Shown here: positions 12,101 to 23,850 of the stretch, piece after piece | Layout: every line of letters begins with the position of its first letter | How positions within the stretch are numbered: position 1 is the first letter of the stretch | Assembly (NCBI GenBank): GCA_964200185.2 | Contig: CAXNAD020000145.1 | Span: 1 to 27,508, forward strand | Reading direction: 5' to 3' | Origin: Choristocarpus tenellus KU-1152 | Taxonomy: Eukaryota; Phaeophyceae | Length of the DNA: 27,508 nt | The notes under the pieces: generated by a model | What the model saw: only the letters and a program-made list of their open reading frames with translations | The model's database searches: none | Told to the model about the DNA's origin: nothing | Made by a program: the position numbers and the translations under genes

Positions 12101-15100
12101 AAATGACTCCCACATCGTTGATGCTGCCATGCAATTTTATACACTGTACACAGTGACCAGGGCACTAACTAATAGCATATTATTTTTGATCTGTGAGCAA
12201 TTGGAACTGATCAAATATGGTCAAAGGATTGAATTGAATCTCTATCAGGAAGCAGACCAAGGTCAACTCTCAACTACCTCACCAGATGCAAGATCTTGAT
12301 TGAGCCTCTCACCTGCACAAAAATCTGCAGCCACTTCATCAAAATGCTCCCTTGGGTACTCTGGATCCATCTCAAGGGTAGCTTTATCCAAACGTTTTTC
12401 CTAAGGGGGAAAAAAGTTTTGGATAATTTGAAGAAGGTTCAATAAGCGAAGAATAGACCCCAAGATGAAAACAAGGAAACAATTTCACTAGTGTATGAAA
12501 TGAAAAATCTTAGAATATGAAAAAATTTGCAGGTGTAGCCAAACTGATTCGTACCTTGTCTTTGATGGTATCAGCACACCACTGCACAGCCCTTTGAGTT
12601 CTGAAAGGACTGACACCATGCAGAAACTCATACACCACACAACCCAGGCTGAACCAGTCTGCACATTGATCATAAGGGATTCGCTTGCCAGCACTGTCAC
12701 GGAGGCGCATCTCAGGAGACCAATCTGTTCAAAACCACAGGTAACAACGAGAAATTGGGCATGATCATGCTCCTGCTCAATGAACCATATCTACCCACAT
12801 TGTGCCCAGAATCAAGAGCTGATACCCACAAAATTTAAAGCACAGACAATTACTTACATCCTCTTGTGCCACAGGCTCCAGTAAGATTTGGCGTTACCAT
12901 GCAGGCCAAGCCCATGTCAGAAATGCGGGAGCGACCACGCTCATCAAGCATGATATTCTCAGGCTTGAGGTCTCGATATACAATCCCCTGTTGATGGAGG
13001 TGGCCAATTCCTAGGACCGTCCGTGCAGTGTAGTACTGGGCCATAGGCGGTTTGAAAACACCCTGATGTTGGAGATGAAAGCCAAGATCACCTATGCAAA
13101 GTTAAGAGCATCAACCACTAATTTACATCACTTCCATCCCGTATTAAAGATCATATTGTCAGGTAGATGGCTGATACCATAAATACAGATGTGTTCCTAA
13201 ATGTATAATGGGGGAATTACCGCAACATCTTGACAAGTCACTAAAGCATACCTGTAGACATAGCAAAACAAGATACTGTGATGGAGAGTATAGAAAAGTT
13301 AGCCCTTTCCACCCTCATGTCCACACTTACGTCCACTGCAAATACCAATGTATGTATTGGGACATCAGTCTAGTTTCCCTTTCCAATATCTCGTTATGCT
13401 GAGCAGATGCTTCTCATGATACCCATTTTTGTAAGTCCAAAAAGTATACGCAAAAAATCTCAGTTGAGTGTGAGTCACTCTTGGTTTGATCACCTAATTG
13501 AGCAGTGAGGTCATAAGGGCTAAATCTTTGGTGCAACTCATCAACTATCAGTGAGAATGAATTTAGGTTCAAAATACACCAGTGAGATTGTGAATCTGGT
13601 ATTACACCATAATAACCACTCCTTTATGTAATATGCAGTTTAACTCTGAATGTGCAATCTTGTCAAATTTTGACACACCAGTGTTCCACTGGGGCAGACA
13701 CAGCTATCTGCCCCAGTGGAACAGTGATATCTCAAAAATTGATCAGAGGCTGGGGACCAAACCCAGCATAATGTGTGGGTCATCACCCCAGTAGTTGCGC
13801 ACTCTCCTCCAGCAGTTGTCTCGATCCTGGAACCCTCTCTCACTCCATCTTTATCCTCCATATGCAGGGAGTTGGGAAAGCGACCCAGTCAGGCTTCGAT
13901 CCCAAAACCTCTGACTTTGTAAAATATTAAGATATGACTCATCTCAACTTACTGCCCCTGTGGAACAGTGGTGTATCAATATTTGACACATAAAATTTGT
14001 GATCGCATATAATATCAACATGAGGAAAATCACAACTGGAGAGGATCACAAACACACATATACAAAAGTTTGCATATACATGTTCCTGCATTGTTAACAT
14101 ACTTGAATGTATTTAGTTACTATCAACACTCTCATGAATAATACTATTCCATTCTTTGATACTGTAGTCATTTCTCCTATGTAATATCTGACTTAGATGG
14201 TTCCTTAACACAGCGTTTCAATTTAGGAAATGGTCATATTGTCATGGTGTTGAATTATTCGCGAAGCAATAATGGTTCTGATAGGTATTCAAATCCAAAA
14301 AAGGCTCACAGAATCCAGATTACATACAAATGTCAGTCTCTGTACAGCCATGTGAATACACCAAACAAAGAGCACTAGCCAGCAATATAGTCAGTGCATC
14401 TTGAAGCTTTAGCTGTGAAATGGGGAACACAGTTTTTTGACCACGATCAGCATACGTATCAACAGCTACATTATTTGAAGGGTGTATTACTGGTCATGAA
14501 ATGAAACCAGAAATGTAGGATTCAGAACCAAACCCAGCAGAATTTGCCTGTTACAACACGAGGTTACCGGTTGACTGGTGTGCAATGACTCTGCTCAATG
14601 CTACCTATGAGGAAGGTGCTCTGAGGACTTAAGAATCCTGCCCTGTGCTCATTTCAGCAGTATAGGACAGTGCAGACTGGAGACAAGTTGTCCTTTTTTA
14701 AAATGGCCATATCCTTTGTGATGCTCTGTGCTACAACCGTTGACGATGCTACTCATGAGGTACTCGAACTATGTCTGTGGCAACATTTGTTACACTTCAA
14801 ATAGTTTCATCAAGGCTTGATTCTTGCACAATAAATGGCATACCTCCAGTCATCAGATCGAGGATCAGGAAGAGGTCATGCTTTGATTCAAACGCATACT
14901 TGAGTGACACCTGTGGGGGAGTATCATGAAAGGCAAGGGTCCATAAAGTGACCTTATGTCTTATTGAAAAAACAGCAAAATGGTAGTAGCATAAGCAAAA
15001 GAGAAATAACTCCCTACAGAGTTAAATGACTCTAATAATCCATCCTATCAAGAAAACTCTCTAGGTGCTTACACTTACAAAATAAATCCACCAATGATCT

Positions 15101-18100
15101 AATTGACGTAAATGAAGAACAAAAATATACATAACTGCAGTTTTGGCAAGCAGGTTTCACAGAACGGTTTATGACACACAAGACTCACCACAAAGGGGCT
15201 TCGAATCGCCTGCAAGATGCGCCGCTCGTTCCAGCACAGGTCATCTGACTGGCGGATCTTTATCCGTCGCTTGTTCATCACCTTCATGGCAAACAGCTTG
15301 CCAGATGCCCCACGTTTGCATCCTGACCATCCAAATACACATGAAGCAAACAGAAAACACAAATCAGAACCAAAAGTTCAGATTTCTGTCATACCCTAGT
15401 CCCTGCAAACTAGTTTTCAGTGGTTAATGTTCTTCTGGCACTAAACACAAGCCAGGTTGCATACACCTTGATCTCACAAACATAGTGAACAGCACCAAGT
15501 ACATTGCACATTCATGGAGAAAAGTACATTGAACAGTGTGCCATACGACAAATGAAAGGATTTCAACCAAATGAAAACCTTCAACAGAAGGCACACATGA
15601 GTAGCAGAAAAAATTACGCTGTTACTCAGCTCAAGCAATTCAATGTAATTCTTGTAGTGTTGTGAATCACAGAATACATAACATTGAAAATGAGGGTTTG
15701 ATTGTTCTGTTACTTTTATCTCAAATATGCCTGGTGCACACTCTGCTCTATAATTGTTATTGTCTTGCCTCATCCTCTGCAGGCTTATCTGGATTCCCGA
15801 TACACTACAACACTACATTGAAAGGTTTTGGGTTGATTTGATTTAGTAGATCTATTATACTCACAAAACCTTACAATGTACAATACTAGAAGAACAAAAA
15901 GTACAAAAATATTAACTGTTTCAACTATTGCAGTGTGGTCTGTTTAATAGTGACTTGTTTCATAATCAAAATCAAAACGACCACGGAGTTTAAAATTCAT
16001 GATACTATTAAAACTTCAATTGTTTCTGGGAATGGGATACCATACCAGGATTTTGAAATCCTCCACTGCAATATTCTATCAAAACATCACATATTGCAGC
16101 ATCATGTATAGGGAGCAGGAACAAAACTCGCCATTCACAGCCCCAAATCCCCCTCTCCCAAGCACCCTGAAGAGTATGAAGTCGCTCTCACTGACTGGTT
16201 TCTCCTGCAAACACAGAAATTTTACATACTCATTGAACTGGTCTGACAAAAGGAAAGGAGAGTGCAGCGTATCCTGCAGGTGTGCAAAGACCCAGCCCTC
16301 CAGCACATCAAACAGCTCAGGTCTGTACTCTCCATTGACCTCTCTTGCATGCCCTGAAGGTCCTGACCTTGGCTGCTTTTCTCTGACACTTCCCAAACTA
16401 GTCCTATCTGTCCGGTGTCTTCCCTCATCAGATCCTCCCTTGTTGATTGTGACCTCAGGCCTGTCAACCTCACTAACATTGGATCCCTTGCAGGAACAGA
16501 CACCAGGGTTACAGTTAGCATAAGTAGTGCCAACACTGCTTTGGTCACAGCAGCTGTCGTACTGCGTATAGGTCTTATCCATTGTGACACATTATCTTTT
16601 CATCTTCTTGGCTACCATGATTTGTGTTCCAGGTATGCATGGTTAGATCTGAGGAACAAATTACATGTCCAAATCTCCCACACGATCATCTGTGGGACAT
16701 GTTGGCGCAATTATCATTGACTATGATGCGGCAGACTTTGACCAGACAGTTGAGTCTAAAATACTCTAGAAACTTCATGATGAGAGTTGAGCAAGTTGTA
16801 TGTTTATAAAAACCCTCTCCAAATCAAAGTCTAACAGGTACTCCAAATGAACCAAACACATCTCTTCCAGGACTCATAGTAGAGTGCATGAGCATAAGAC
16901 AATAGATGCAGTTATGATGGTACACAAACCAGAAAAATGGTTACAAAAAGGTAGCTTATTAATGGCTAGCAAAGGCCATTGGACAGCTAAAAAAAAAATC
17001 CTTGATGCTAAAAGTATAGAAAGATTCTAATACGCCAAGACGACCTAATTTGAATAGAAATAAAAGAGATTCGGGACAAGCATAACTTTTATGAGACAAA
17101 GTCACTATGCGTAGCATAGGAAACATTGTTTAGTGTTTATAAAGGAAGATATATGCAGTAAAATATTAAGATAAATTCTACATACATAGAAAACATCTAA
17201 AACAAATGAATCGAGTACTTAGCTATAATTGAATTATTCAGAGAAAACATGGTTTTGATTACATAATTCAATACATTGATGATCATATTATAAAAAACCC
17301 AGGCATTTGGAAGCCCTCCACAACACCTATGGAGAGCAATTTATCAGGACTTTTGTTTGCACCCAAACCTGTTGGGTTTGGATCAGTGCTTGACAGAATC
17401 AGCATCACTGCCACTAGGCAGCCATGCAAGCTTCCCAAAAGAACTAAAAAATAGGAACACAACTGTCAAACAATGCGAAGATGCTTTAGGAGTCAACGGC
17501 TATATCAGATGTGTATGCTACCTACGTTCAAGTATGTACCCTATGTATGTAGGACCAGTTCCACAGTAGATTTACTTAAAACATATTGTAAGGGGGTAAT
17601 ACCTCTTCAAACGTGGAAACCCTTGCACAAGCGCACAACAGATGTCAGTCAGAGCACTGTAAGAATGTATCAGGTCACATGGTCATGGGTGAAGTAATGA
17701 CAATCCACCCCATTGCAAATGTAGGCATAGGTGGTCATGACAGCCATGGTTGGAGTGACAGCAGGCGAAGATATCTGCTGAGACATCCTCTCATATGGGT
17801 GTCATAATGAGCTGGAAGAGTCAAAATATCACCCGAGAAGCTCTCATCACTCACACAAATGTGTGGAGCTCATACTTACATCAAGATTCAACAATGCTCA
17901 TCTTTTTTGGAAGTCAGATAAAAATTATGTGTGTGAAGATCACAAAACTACAAGAAACACTAATTTTGGGGGTCGTTTCAGTGATGTTGAGGGATGGAAC
18001 GGGACTATTATCTGTTGGTTGTTGACAAGTTAGAGCTGTAATCGCATGATATCTTGATACTTAGCCTAAGAAAAAAGTGTATACAAGCATCCCCCAATGC

Positions 18101-21100
18101 AGCAAAGTCAGTGTTATCTATGGCATGTCAACAATTGCCTCAAACACACCTGTGTATAGTGAGGTCAACAAGGTTTAGAAATATAATAAAACACAAAATA
18201 ACCATAGTTGAACCAGCCACATCCTCTTTGTGCCACACATCATACATTGTGTGGTACCTCAAGGTAAAACCTGATCATGCCAAAATGACCAAGGTGTATG
18301 TTAAGCAACAGTTCTCCACAGCAAGAAATAAAACAGAGAGATATGAGGGTGCTCCCCAGGTGTAGCAATCACCCGGTAACCAGGTACAAAATATTGTAAA
18401 GGTGTGTTGTGACTGGTCTAGTACATAAAACTTTAAAGACTTTTCTACGTCAATCTAAACTCCATAAAATTTGTACACAGTCATCATCAATTCATAAAAC
18501 ACTAGTCAAAAGCTTCTTGCTTGTCCCAAGCTTGTAGTCAGGTTCAACTCCGGTTAGTTTGCTTGTGAATTACTTCACACTTAATCATTATAGGTGCTCT
18601 TTCCTGTACTACAGTGTACTTCTGTTGCCTGACCACCATCTGAATAAGCATGTAGACATGCACAGTTGATAAGTCAAAACTTTATGAAGTGGCCATGAAT
18701 GTTTACTTCAAAGAGAGTCTTCACAAGACAAATTAATGCATGAGGTAATGATTTCTTGGTTCCTCATGTAAAATGAGTCAGGTACGATACAACAGCTGCA
18801 ATCCAAGAAGTACAGCCTTACCGCTGGGGAAAAAAACTGTGTTAAAATAGTCCTTGCCAAAATCTCTACAAAACCAAAAAACAACCCCATGTACAGAATA
18901 ACTAAATGCCTATGTGCGGACTGTACGTGGATACGAGAGCCTTTTCCTTGCTATCAACTGGTAACACAGTAGTGCTCACTGCCTATGGCAAAACACTCTT
19001 TATCAACCATATTCTTGTGACATCGCAGATAAGTTCACTGACAGTAGGCAGATTTGCGTGGTATCAAGATGGCATCGGCAAATAAGGTAAAGCATGCTCA
19101 AAATGGTTCTAGTTGTTTGACATTACTCTAAAGAACCTAATATGTCAATAGGTATAAATCCACACCTATCTCAACAAATTATACCATACTCGGGTATATG
19201 AATACATACGAGCTCAACAGTAAAGGCGGGTCCAAGTAAGAAGGAGCAATCGATACGTCAAAAATACCACTACAATTCTTCGAATTAAAAAAAAAAGAAT
19301 GAAAGTTGCTTTGCCCTGATGTTTTATCACTCAGGACAGAAAGACTCCATCCACCTCAGGGAGCTCAAACTCAAGGCACATATCATTCTCGCAGCTCCAG
19401 ACTTCACCCGGTTCATAATGGTGTCCAAATCCACTTAGAGTCAATCCAGGTGAGAAAAAAGAACTTTTCATATTCAGTCCAAACTTAAGGTGGTTTGTCA
19501 TCCATCACTCCACCCAAGTCTAAATAGATAATAGCTTACCAACCATACTTCCAGTTATACTTCAGACTCAACATTCCCTGTCTCGAGAGAGATAAATTGT
19601 ACACTTAGTATGTCAATGTGTTGCCCAATTAGACGTAGCTCTGCAGTTGATTGCAAGTGAAGCTTCTACATTGTTCTAACAGGAACTTTGTCTTGAATGA
19701 GGATCTTGTTCCCACCTACTAATCAACAGAAGAGTGGAAACCCTTTGCAAATCACCTCTAGCATCATAATGGGGGTGGGGGGACACTCTAGATGGGCATC
19801 ACAACTCACCCGCAGTAACCGCAATAATTGCTCAACCTCTTTCCCAGCAACTCCAAGGCGGTTACCAACTTGAGGGCCTTGAGTCACCCGTATTTGTGCC
19901 TGCTCCAGATCTATGCTTTGTGTGCGCTTAGATACTCTTCTGCGAAGATCTGAATTATCCAAGCATGGTGTCTCCTGTGGAATGAGCCCACAATTAAGAC
20001 AACAATGAGAGATTGCTAGCATGTTAAAGAAATGGATGTTTCCAAGACTTGTGTATCTAAATAACCCGATTATTTTCTTATTGTGTAGAATAGGTTGTAC
20101 ATGAAGTAAGGAAGGTGAAAGGGGGAGTGAACATCCAAGCCCAAAAGGGGGGGGGCTTCTCACCTTATTGTTCATGTTTTAATAACTCATCACTCATTCT
20201 GTTTCACTTGCTACAACCTTCTTTTTCTAGGATTCTTCTTGTTGTAATTAATATAATAACCCAAATAGTATTCTCATGGTCACTCAACAGAAAAAAATCC
20301 TATCAATTGTCTCATTATCGAACAATAGTCCAACAACTGATTGTCCTACAGAATTTTCTTTTACACATAATAAAAGCATACTCTTAACAGCGAGGCATCA
20401 AAAGTTGTGCACCACTCGAGAAGTCTCCTCTCAAAGTTCTTCCAATATGAGCAGATGTAAGGGTTTGTAGGAATTGGGATTTTGAACGTAACGACCAACT
20501 CTTAGCAGACTGTGTAGGATTGGGTTCTTGCAGCTAATTGTTAGTGATGGAGCACACTAAATTAGTTCGTCAACAGTCAGCATGCAGTGTGTCAGAGACA
20601 GTGAGTAGGAGGATATGTGGCAATATTGAGCAGACTACAGAAGGTTATGGCACTCTGTAGCACTGTACTGTGGTTTGTAGCACTACATATCAATCTAAAG
20701 CACTGTGTAACAGAAGGGAATTCCTGTATTTCTGAGGCCAGATGGGGAGGGGGGCAGGAGGGTACTGTATCCGAAATTTCAATCCATGCAACTCCTTGCC
20801 AGCATTATTGCATACCTCTTGAATGCTGAAATTCCCATCAGCCAGATACTTTCGAAGGATGGCCTGAGCTTGCTCTTGTCGTTGGTTTTGTCTTCGAAGT
20901 CTCTGAGTGGAGTTTGTGGGTACAAGTAGTGCAGCAATAACTTCAGAGCACAACTTTTACAATCAAGTCGCACTGGCACATGTACTTTCCGAGGTCAGTG
21001 TTGATAAGTATCCCTGAAACTTTACACATTTATGAAGTTGCATACTCATAGTTGGACTGGTTGGTGGAAACCACTGCAAATGCAAAGTGCCCCACAACTT

Positions 21101-23850
21101 AATCGTACATGCCAAAAATTGAATGAATGGCCTCAACTCTCTCGTGCCATTTCTGATAAATCTTCCTGCAAATTGATACCCCTTGAAAAGAGATCAATAG
21201 AGTGTGATAAAGATCTTCCTCTCCAGGTCAAGTAGACTTGTTGTTCTACTTAGTTGCATCATTCATGAGCAAACAACTAGTCACTCACTATTCAATTTGC
21301 AGGTTACGCACTCTAACTCTTGAAGGGTTCACAAGAAGGCAAGATATGAATGCGAAATGATACTCATTTCAGCCAAACCTTGAAAATGTCAAAAACAAGA
21401 GAACACACAGCAAGAGATGTATTTGAAGTAGATACTAGCTAATTAACATATGATATAAAAAAGATGAATCACTGTATGCAGTACAAAACTCCCAGTAATA
21501 AAAACTCCAGGGTTTTCCACAGCATCCTGCCGAGGTACAGTGTGGGACTCTGGGTGGAGTCTGAGGCTACAGTACCATAACCAAGTCTGGGGTCCTAGTG
21601 ACTCCAGGGATGAGTTGGCTCAGTGCTCAAGGTCACACTATCCCATGTCTGAGTTCATAGTTCACCTGTTTTGAGTCTAGTTCTGGGTTCAAGGTCAACA
21701 GTTCCAAACCCTACTACACATTGTGAGTCAGTCGCAAGTTGGGTATTTATTGAACGTACAGAAAATAACAATGGTGATAAGTGAACCACTCCAGAGCCTC
21801 TATGAGTTGGAACATCAACTATTTACCACAGCAACAATATGAACGATAGATTTTAATACCAAAGCATGTCCATATTTTTTTTTCTCTGCAAAAAATATCT
21901 CAACATCCATTACAGTTTGGTGTGAGGTCATTTTTCTAGTGTTAGTACAGGTATCATACCTACAATGCCATGTTCACATCAGGTATGAGTTTGAAATGAA
22001 CCATAAAATCTGTATATTACCAGTGGACCACATTATGAAGGGTAGGAAAACTCGTAAAAATATTTTCAAGTCTTCAATTTACCAATTTTGTGGACAAACA
22101 AAACTCATTTATTTCATTGAAGTACCAAACAAACTTAATCAAGATGAATGGAAATAGATTAGTAACATGCTGATGTCTTGATAGAGGTCAGGCATAGAGG
22201 TCTTAGATACACAAGGGGGTATGGCACAGGTTCATAATTTCACTTGGAAATAAACAATATACCAGGCAACAATACCATCACTGTTGCCATGGGTACACAA
22301 GAGGGACAAACTTTTGCCTGAAAAAGCAGACCTAGAGGACATGGATCTACAACATAGTGCAGGACTGTACAGGTTCAGCTGTAATTTTATCATAGCAGAA
22401 TCGTATCAGCAATAGTTGAATTAGAAGGGTAGTACACACAAGATACTAGGATTTACCTTGGCCTGCTGTATGTTATGGGGTACATATCAATAGAAATTTC
22501 TCGATTTTCTTGTTGTAATGTTGCCTGCATTGGATTACCACTGCAGCAAACAGCAGCACCAGCACCACAATTCCAATGCTTCTTCAGCGCAGTAGTACAA
22601 ACATGTCAAGATGTTGAAATACGTAAGTCCCTGAGTGGTCATCATACTGACACTTGCATTTCCCACTAACTCGCCTACGACTTCTTTCCACACACTAATC
22701 CTTTGTCCTCCTAATATAGGGAGTTGGGGAAGCGGCCAAGCCGAGAATGGAATCCACATCCTCTGTGATGTCAAGGTATTGAGACACAACTGTTCCATCG
22801 GGGCATAGTAGTCGCGTGTGAGACTAGTGGGGCTATGGCCCACAGATTAAGTTGAGAAGTACCCTAGTATCTGATGTTGTGTAAATAATGAGATGCCACG
22901 AGAGGCGTTTGTCCTGAGGTAGATAAGTGCCATGTAATGCAGAGATATATATCTAAACATGTTGACAAGCCAAGTCAGGTGGATACTACCCATAATCTTC
23001 CCCCAAAATATCATTATGCCTTGTTTGTCTTTCCTCTCAAGGTGTGCTCACAACGCCGGAGTCAACAGCAGGAAATAAGTTCTCTTAACCGCACAAGTTC
23101 ACATAGAATACTTAAATCGTTTTTAAAACGGCACAAGCACGGCTGGAAACAGTAACAACGTTAAACAAAAATTAGGGACCCAACTTTGTACATTGGGCTC
23201 TTAGTCCAAGACGTCAGCTGTACATCCTTCCATCTGTCTCCGTATAAAAATTATAATTGCACACTCAAGTGCAGTCAGAATCAATAACGTGGCCTAAACT
23301 TAATTGTGTTCACAACGGGATGCAATGACAAAGTCGAAAATGTGGCAAGGTTCAGAAATCCACCACAATTGCTGCACCACTCGGGTCCGAAGTGAAGCAG
23401 TTGATCCTCCTACACACACACACACCATGATCAACTCACCCGATAGCGAATGATATCCAACATGAAATCATGCTTATCCTTTTCCTTGTTCTCCGCACAG
23501 AACTGTCCAAACTGCACAACGTTCCATTGAAAAAGGGATAGAAATAACCTTTCAGAGAGAAGGGCAGAGAGAGGTGAAGGCATACTACAAGTACTTTGTA
23601 GAACGAGTTGCACAGAATCAATATGAACCTTCGTTCACCCCCAACGCACAAGGTACATCCCAAGAATTCCAGAGCACACGTTCTCCAGTTGGAAAGAGTC
23701 TGGATTGACTTTGAGTCGCTCTGCGCTGAATTCTTCCAGCTCCTTATCAGTGGAAAAGGACCATGGATCCGTCGGTCGCGGTCCACTATCCTTCGAGTTC
23801 ACGGCCTGAAGATATTGCACGTCCTCTATTGCATCCTGCAATTCCTCCAT
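6110..23850 (-). CDS. GRK: G-protein-coupled-receptor kinase, GRK2-like, with C-terminal CaaX box (12 exons)
   Basis: Exons on the minus strand are 23650-23850, 23440-23511, 20816-20902, 19810-19974, 16132-16486, 15189-15322, 14844-14910, 12858-13091, 12555-12724, 12313-12400, 6574-6767 and 6110-6265. All phases agree, giving about 640 aa. The ATG follows an in-frame TAG. Residues 1-16 resemble the receptor-binding helix of animal GRK2/3 (L4, D10, V11, Y13, L14 and A16 shared). RGS-homology segments lie at about 36-120 and 228-272, split by an insertion. The kinase has GRGGFG (285-290), AMK (K307), E326, YRDLKPEN (D401, N406), SDMG (D419) and WSPE (440-443). The tail, with NKDINAAP and an acidic DFQQEV segment, matches the GRK2 C-tail. 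It ends CCVVS, a CaaX motif at 637-640. Expected role: phosphorylation of activated seven-helix receptors at a membrane. The start of exon 5 is the least certain boundary: the acceptor chosen follows a 'gctaac' branch-like site, but in-frame alternatives reach about 16573. Confidence 0.9.
6266..6573 (-). other. GRK intron 11 (308 bp)
   Basis: Minus strand, gtgtga to caccag. It joins ..ADAGSK to VHLSRED in phase 0. The donor gtgtga is not optimal. Nothing else is seen inside. Confidence 0.8.
8777..9013 (-). pseudogene. Unrecognised open frame, perhaps a retroelement pol fragment
   Basis: A 78-codon minus-strand frame inside the long kinase intron, 3' of the gag-like relic and in the same orientation. 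The phrase HYVDLDIALCLVEIA is loosely like the end of Ty1/copia RNase H (a histidine, then I/V-D, then a later E). The resemblance is weak and may be chance. No integrase or reverse transcriptase motifs were seen between this and the gag relic. Confidence 0.2.
10101..10915 (-). pseudogene. Decayed gag-like retroelement fragment with CCHC zinc knuckle
   Basis: The minus strand reads as a chain of gag-like frames broken by stops and frameshifts. Segments run from about 10915 to 10612 (ending TGA), then on to 10333 after two in-frame stops, then in another frame to 10101. The first segment has the polar, helical, capsid-like composition of copia-type gag (EVQTHFNKLTKMG, a W and a KEIL phrase). 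The last begins with NCGKKGHNMAEC, three of the four zinc-knuckle ligands in C-x4-H-x4-C spacing. The expected first Cys (in DSCY) lies just upstream in another frame, offset by a small insertion. It lies in the kinase intron in the kinase's own orientation. Not functional as it stands. No long terminal repeats were identified. Confidence 0.6.
13092..14843 (-). other. GRK intron 7 (1752 bp)
   Basis: Minus strand, gtatgc donor at 14843 and tgcatag acceptor at 13092. It splits the glycine codon in LMTGG-DLGFHL. It contains the inverted-repeat element at 13653-13992. No gene is seen inside. Confidence 0.85.
13653..13992. mobile_element. Foldback/MITE-like element with inverted termini
   Basis: The left end (about 13660-13697) and the reverse complement of the right end (about 13955-13992) share 'tgtcaaat.ttga.acacca.tgttccac.ggggcag', about 37 bp with few mismatches. 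A further perfect 17-bp inverted repeat lies at 13682-13698 and 13707-13723 around an 8-base loop. A third copy of the end motif therefore sits immediately inside the left end. The interior encodes nothing recognisable. A diverged relative lies at about 22690-22815. This fits a non-autonomous DNA element, possibly two nested or abutting copies. A clear target-site duplication was not identified. Confidence 0.55.
15323..16131 (-). other. GRK intron 5 (809 bp), apparent GC-AG type
   Basis: The kinase glycine-loop exon ends GCT GTG AAT G and the intron reads gcgagt at its 5' end and ggtcag at its 3' end. Joining there restores AVNG-CKRGASGK, which aligns with the GRK consensus. No nearby GT donor gives the right phase. 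No gene is seen inside. Confidence 0.6.
16487..19809 (-). other. GRK intron 4 (about 3.3 kb)
   Basis: Donor gtgagt at 19809 (after ..QLLRLLR). The acceptor is probably at 16487, preceded by 'gctaac' and a pyrimidine-rich stretch. No nested gene is recognised on either strand; the 60-100 codon frames on the plus strand (17357-18365) look random. A small extra exon here cannot be ruled out, because this part of the protein is a poorly conserved insertion. Confidence 0.6.
19975..20815 (-). other. GRK intron 3 (841 bp)
   Basis: Minus strand, gtatgc to ccacag, phase 0 between ..NFSIQE and ETPCLDN. No gene is seen inside. A G homopolymer lies near 20148. Confidence 0.75.
21540..21715. repeat. Degenerate short repeat
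   Basis: Blocks such as 'gtctg.g', 'tgagt' and 'ctcaaggtca'/'ttcaaggtca' recur every 60-75 bp, and the stretch is richer in G and C than its surroundings. The units are too diverged to set a firm period. Confidence 0.3.
22690..22815. repeat. Diverged relative of the foldback element
   Basis: 'gggagttgggga/aagcg' at about 22719 matches 13867 in the same orientation. Further on, 'gtattgagacacaactgttccatcggggca' matches the left terminal motif of the 13.7-kb element. The relative order and orientation of the pieces differ from that element, as expected if ends were rearranged or nested. Confidence 0.45.

Larger units (their letters stand above)
6768..12312 (-). other. GRK intron 10, very long (5545 bp)
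   Basis: Minus strand, gtgaga donor at 12312 and ttacag acceptor at 6768. It splits a glycine codon inside ..DFCAG-LLVKDPKKRLG, a continuous kinase motif, so no exon is missing between them. It holds the gag-like relic (10101-10915) and a possible second relic fragment (8777-9013). A 104-codon minus-strand frame at 8221-8535 is not recognised. The remaining sequence shows no gene. Confidence 0.85.
20903..23439 (-). other. GRK intron 2 (2537 bp)
   Basis: Minus strand, gtgagt at 23439 to actcag at 20903, joining ..DIIRYR to RLRRQN in phase 0. It contains a degenerate internal repeat around 21540-21715 and a relative of the foldback element near 22690-22815. A short CA run lies close to the donor (about 23412-23426). 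No gene is seen. Confidence 0.75.

Noticed and set aside
13885-13910. B-box-like 'ggcttcgatccc', suggesting a tRNA-derived SINE
   Set aside because: No A box at the right distance upstream, and the surrounding sequence is better explained by the inverted-repeat element.
15999-16523. 174-codon plus-strand frame, the longest single open frame in the window
   Set aside because: It is the antisense of the kinase exon encoding the RGS end and glycine loop, which has clear homology on the minus strand.
17357-18365. Run of plus-strand frames of 60-100 codons in kinase intron 4
   Set aside because: Frames overlap in different phases with no coding character or domain similarity.
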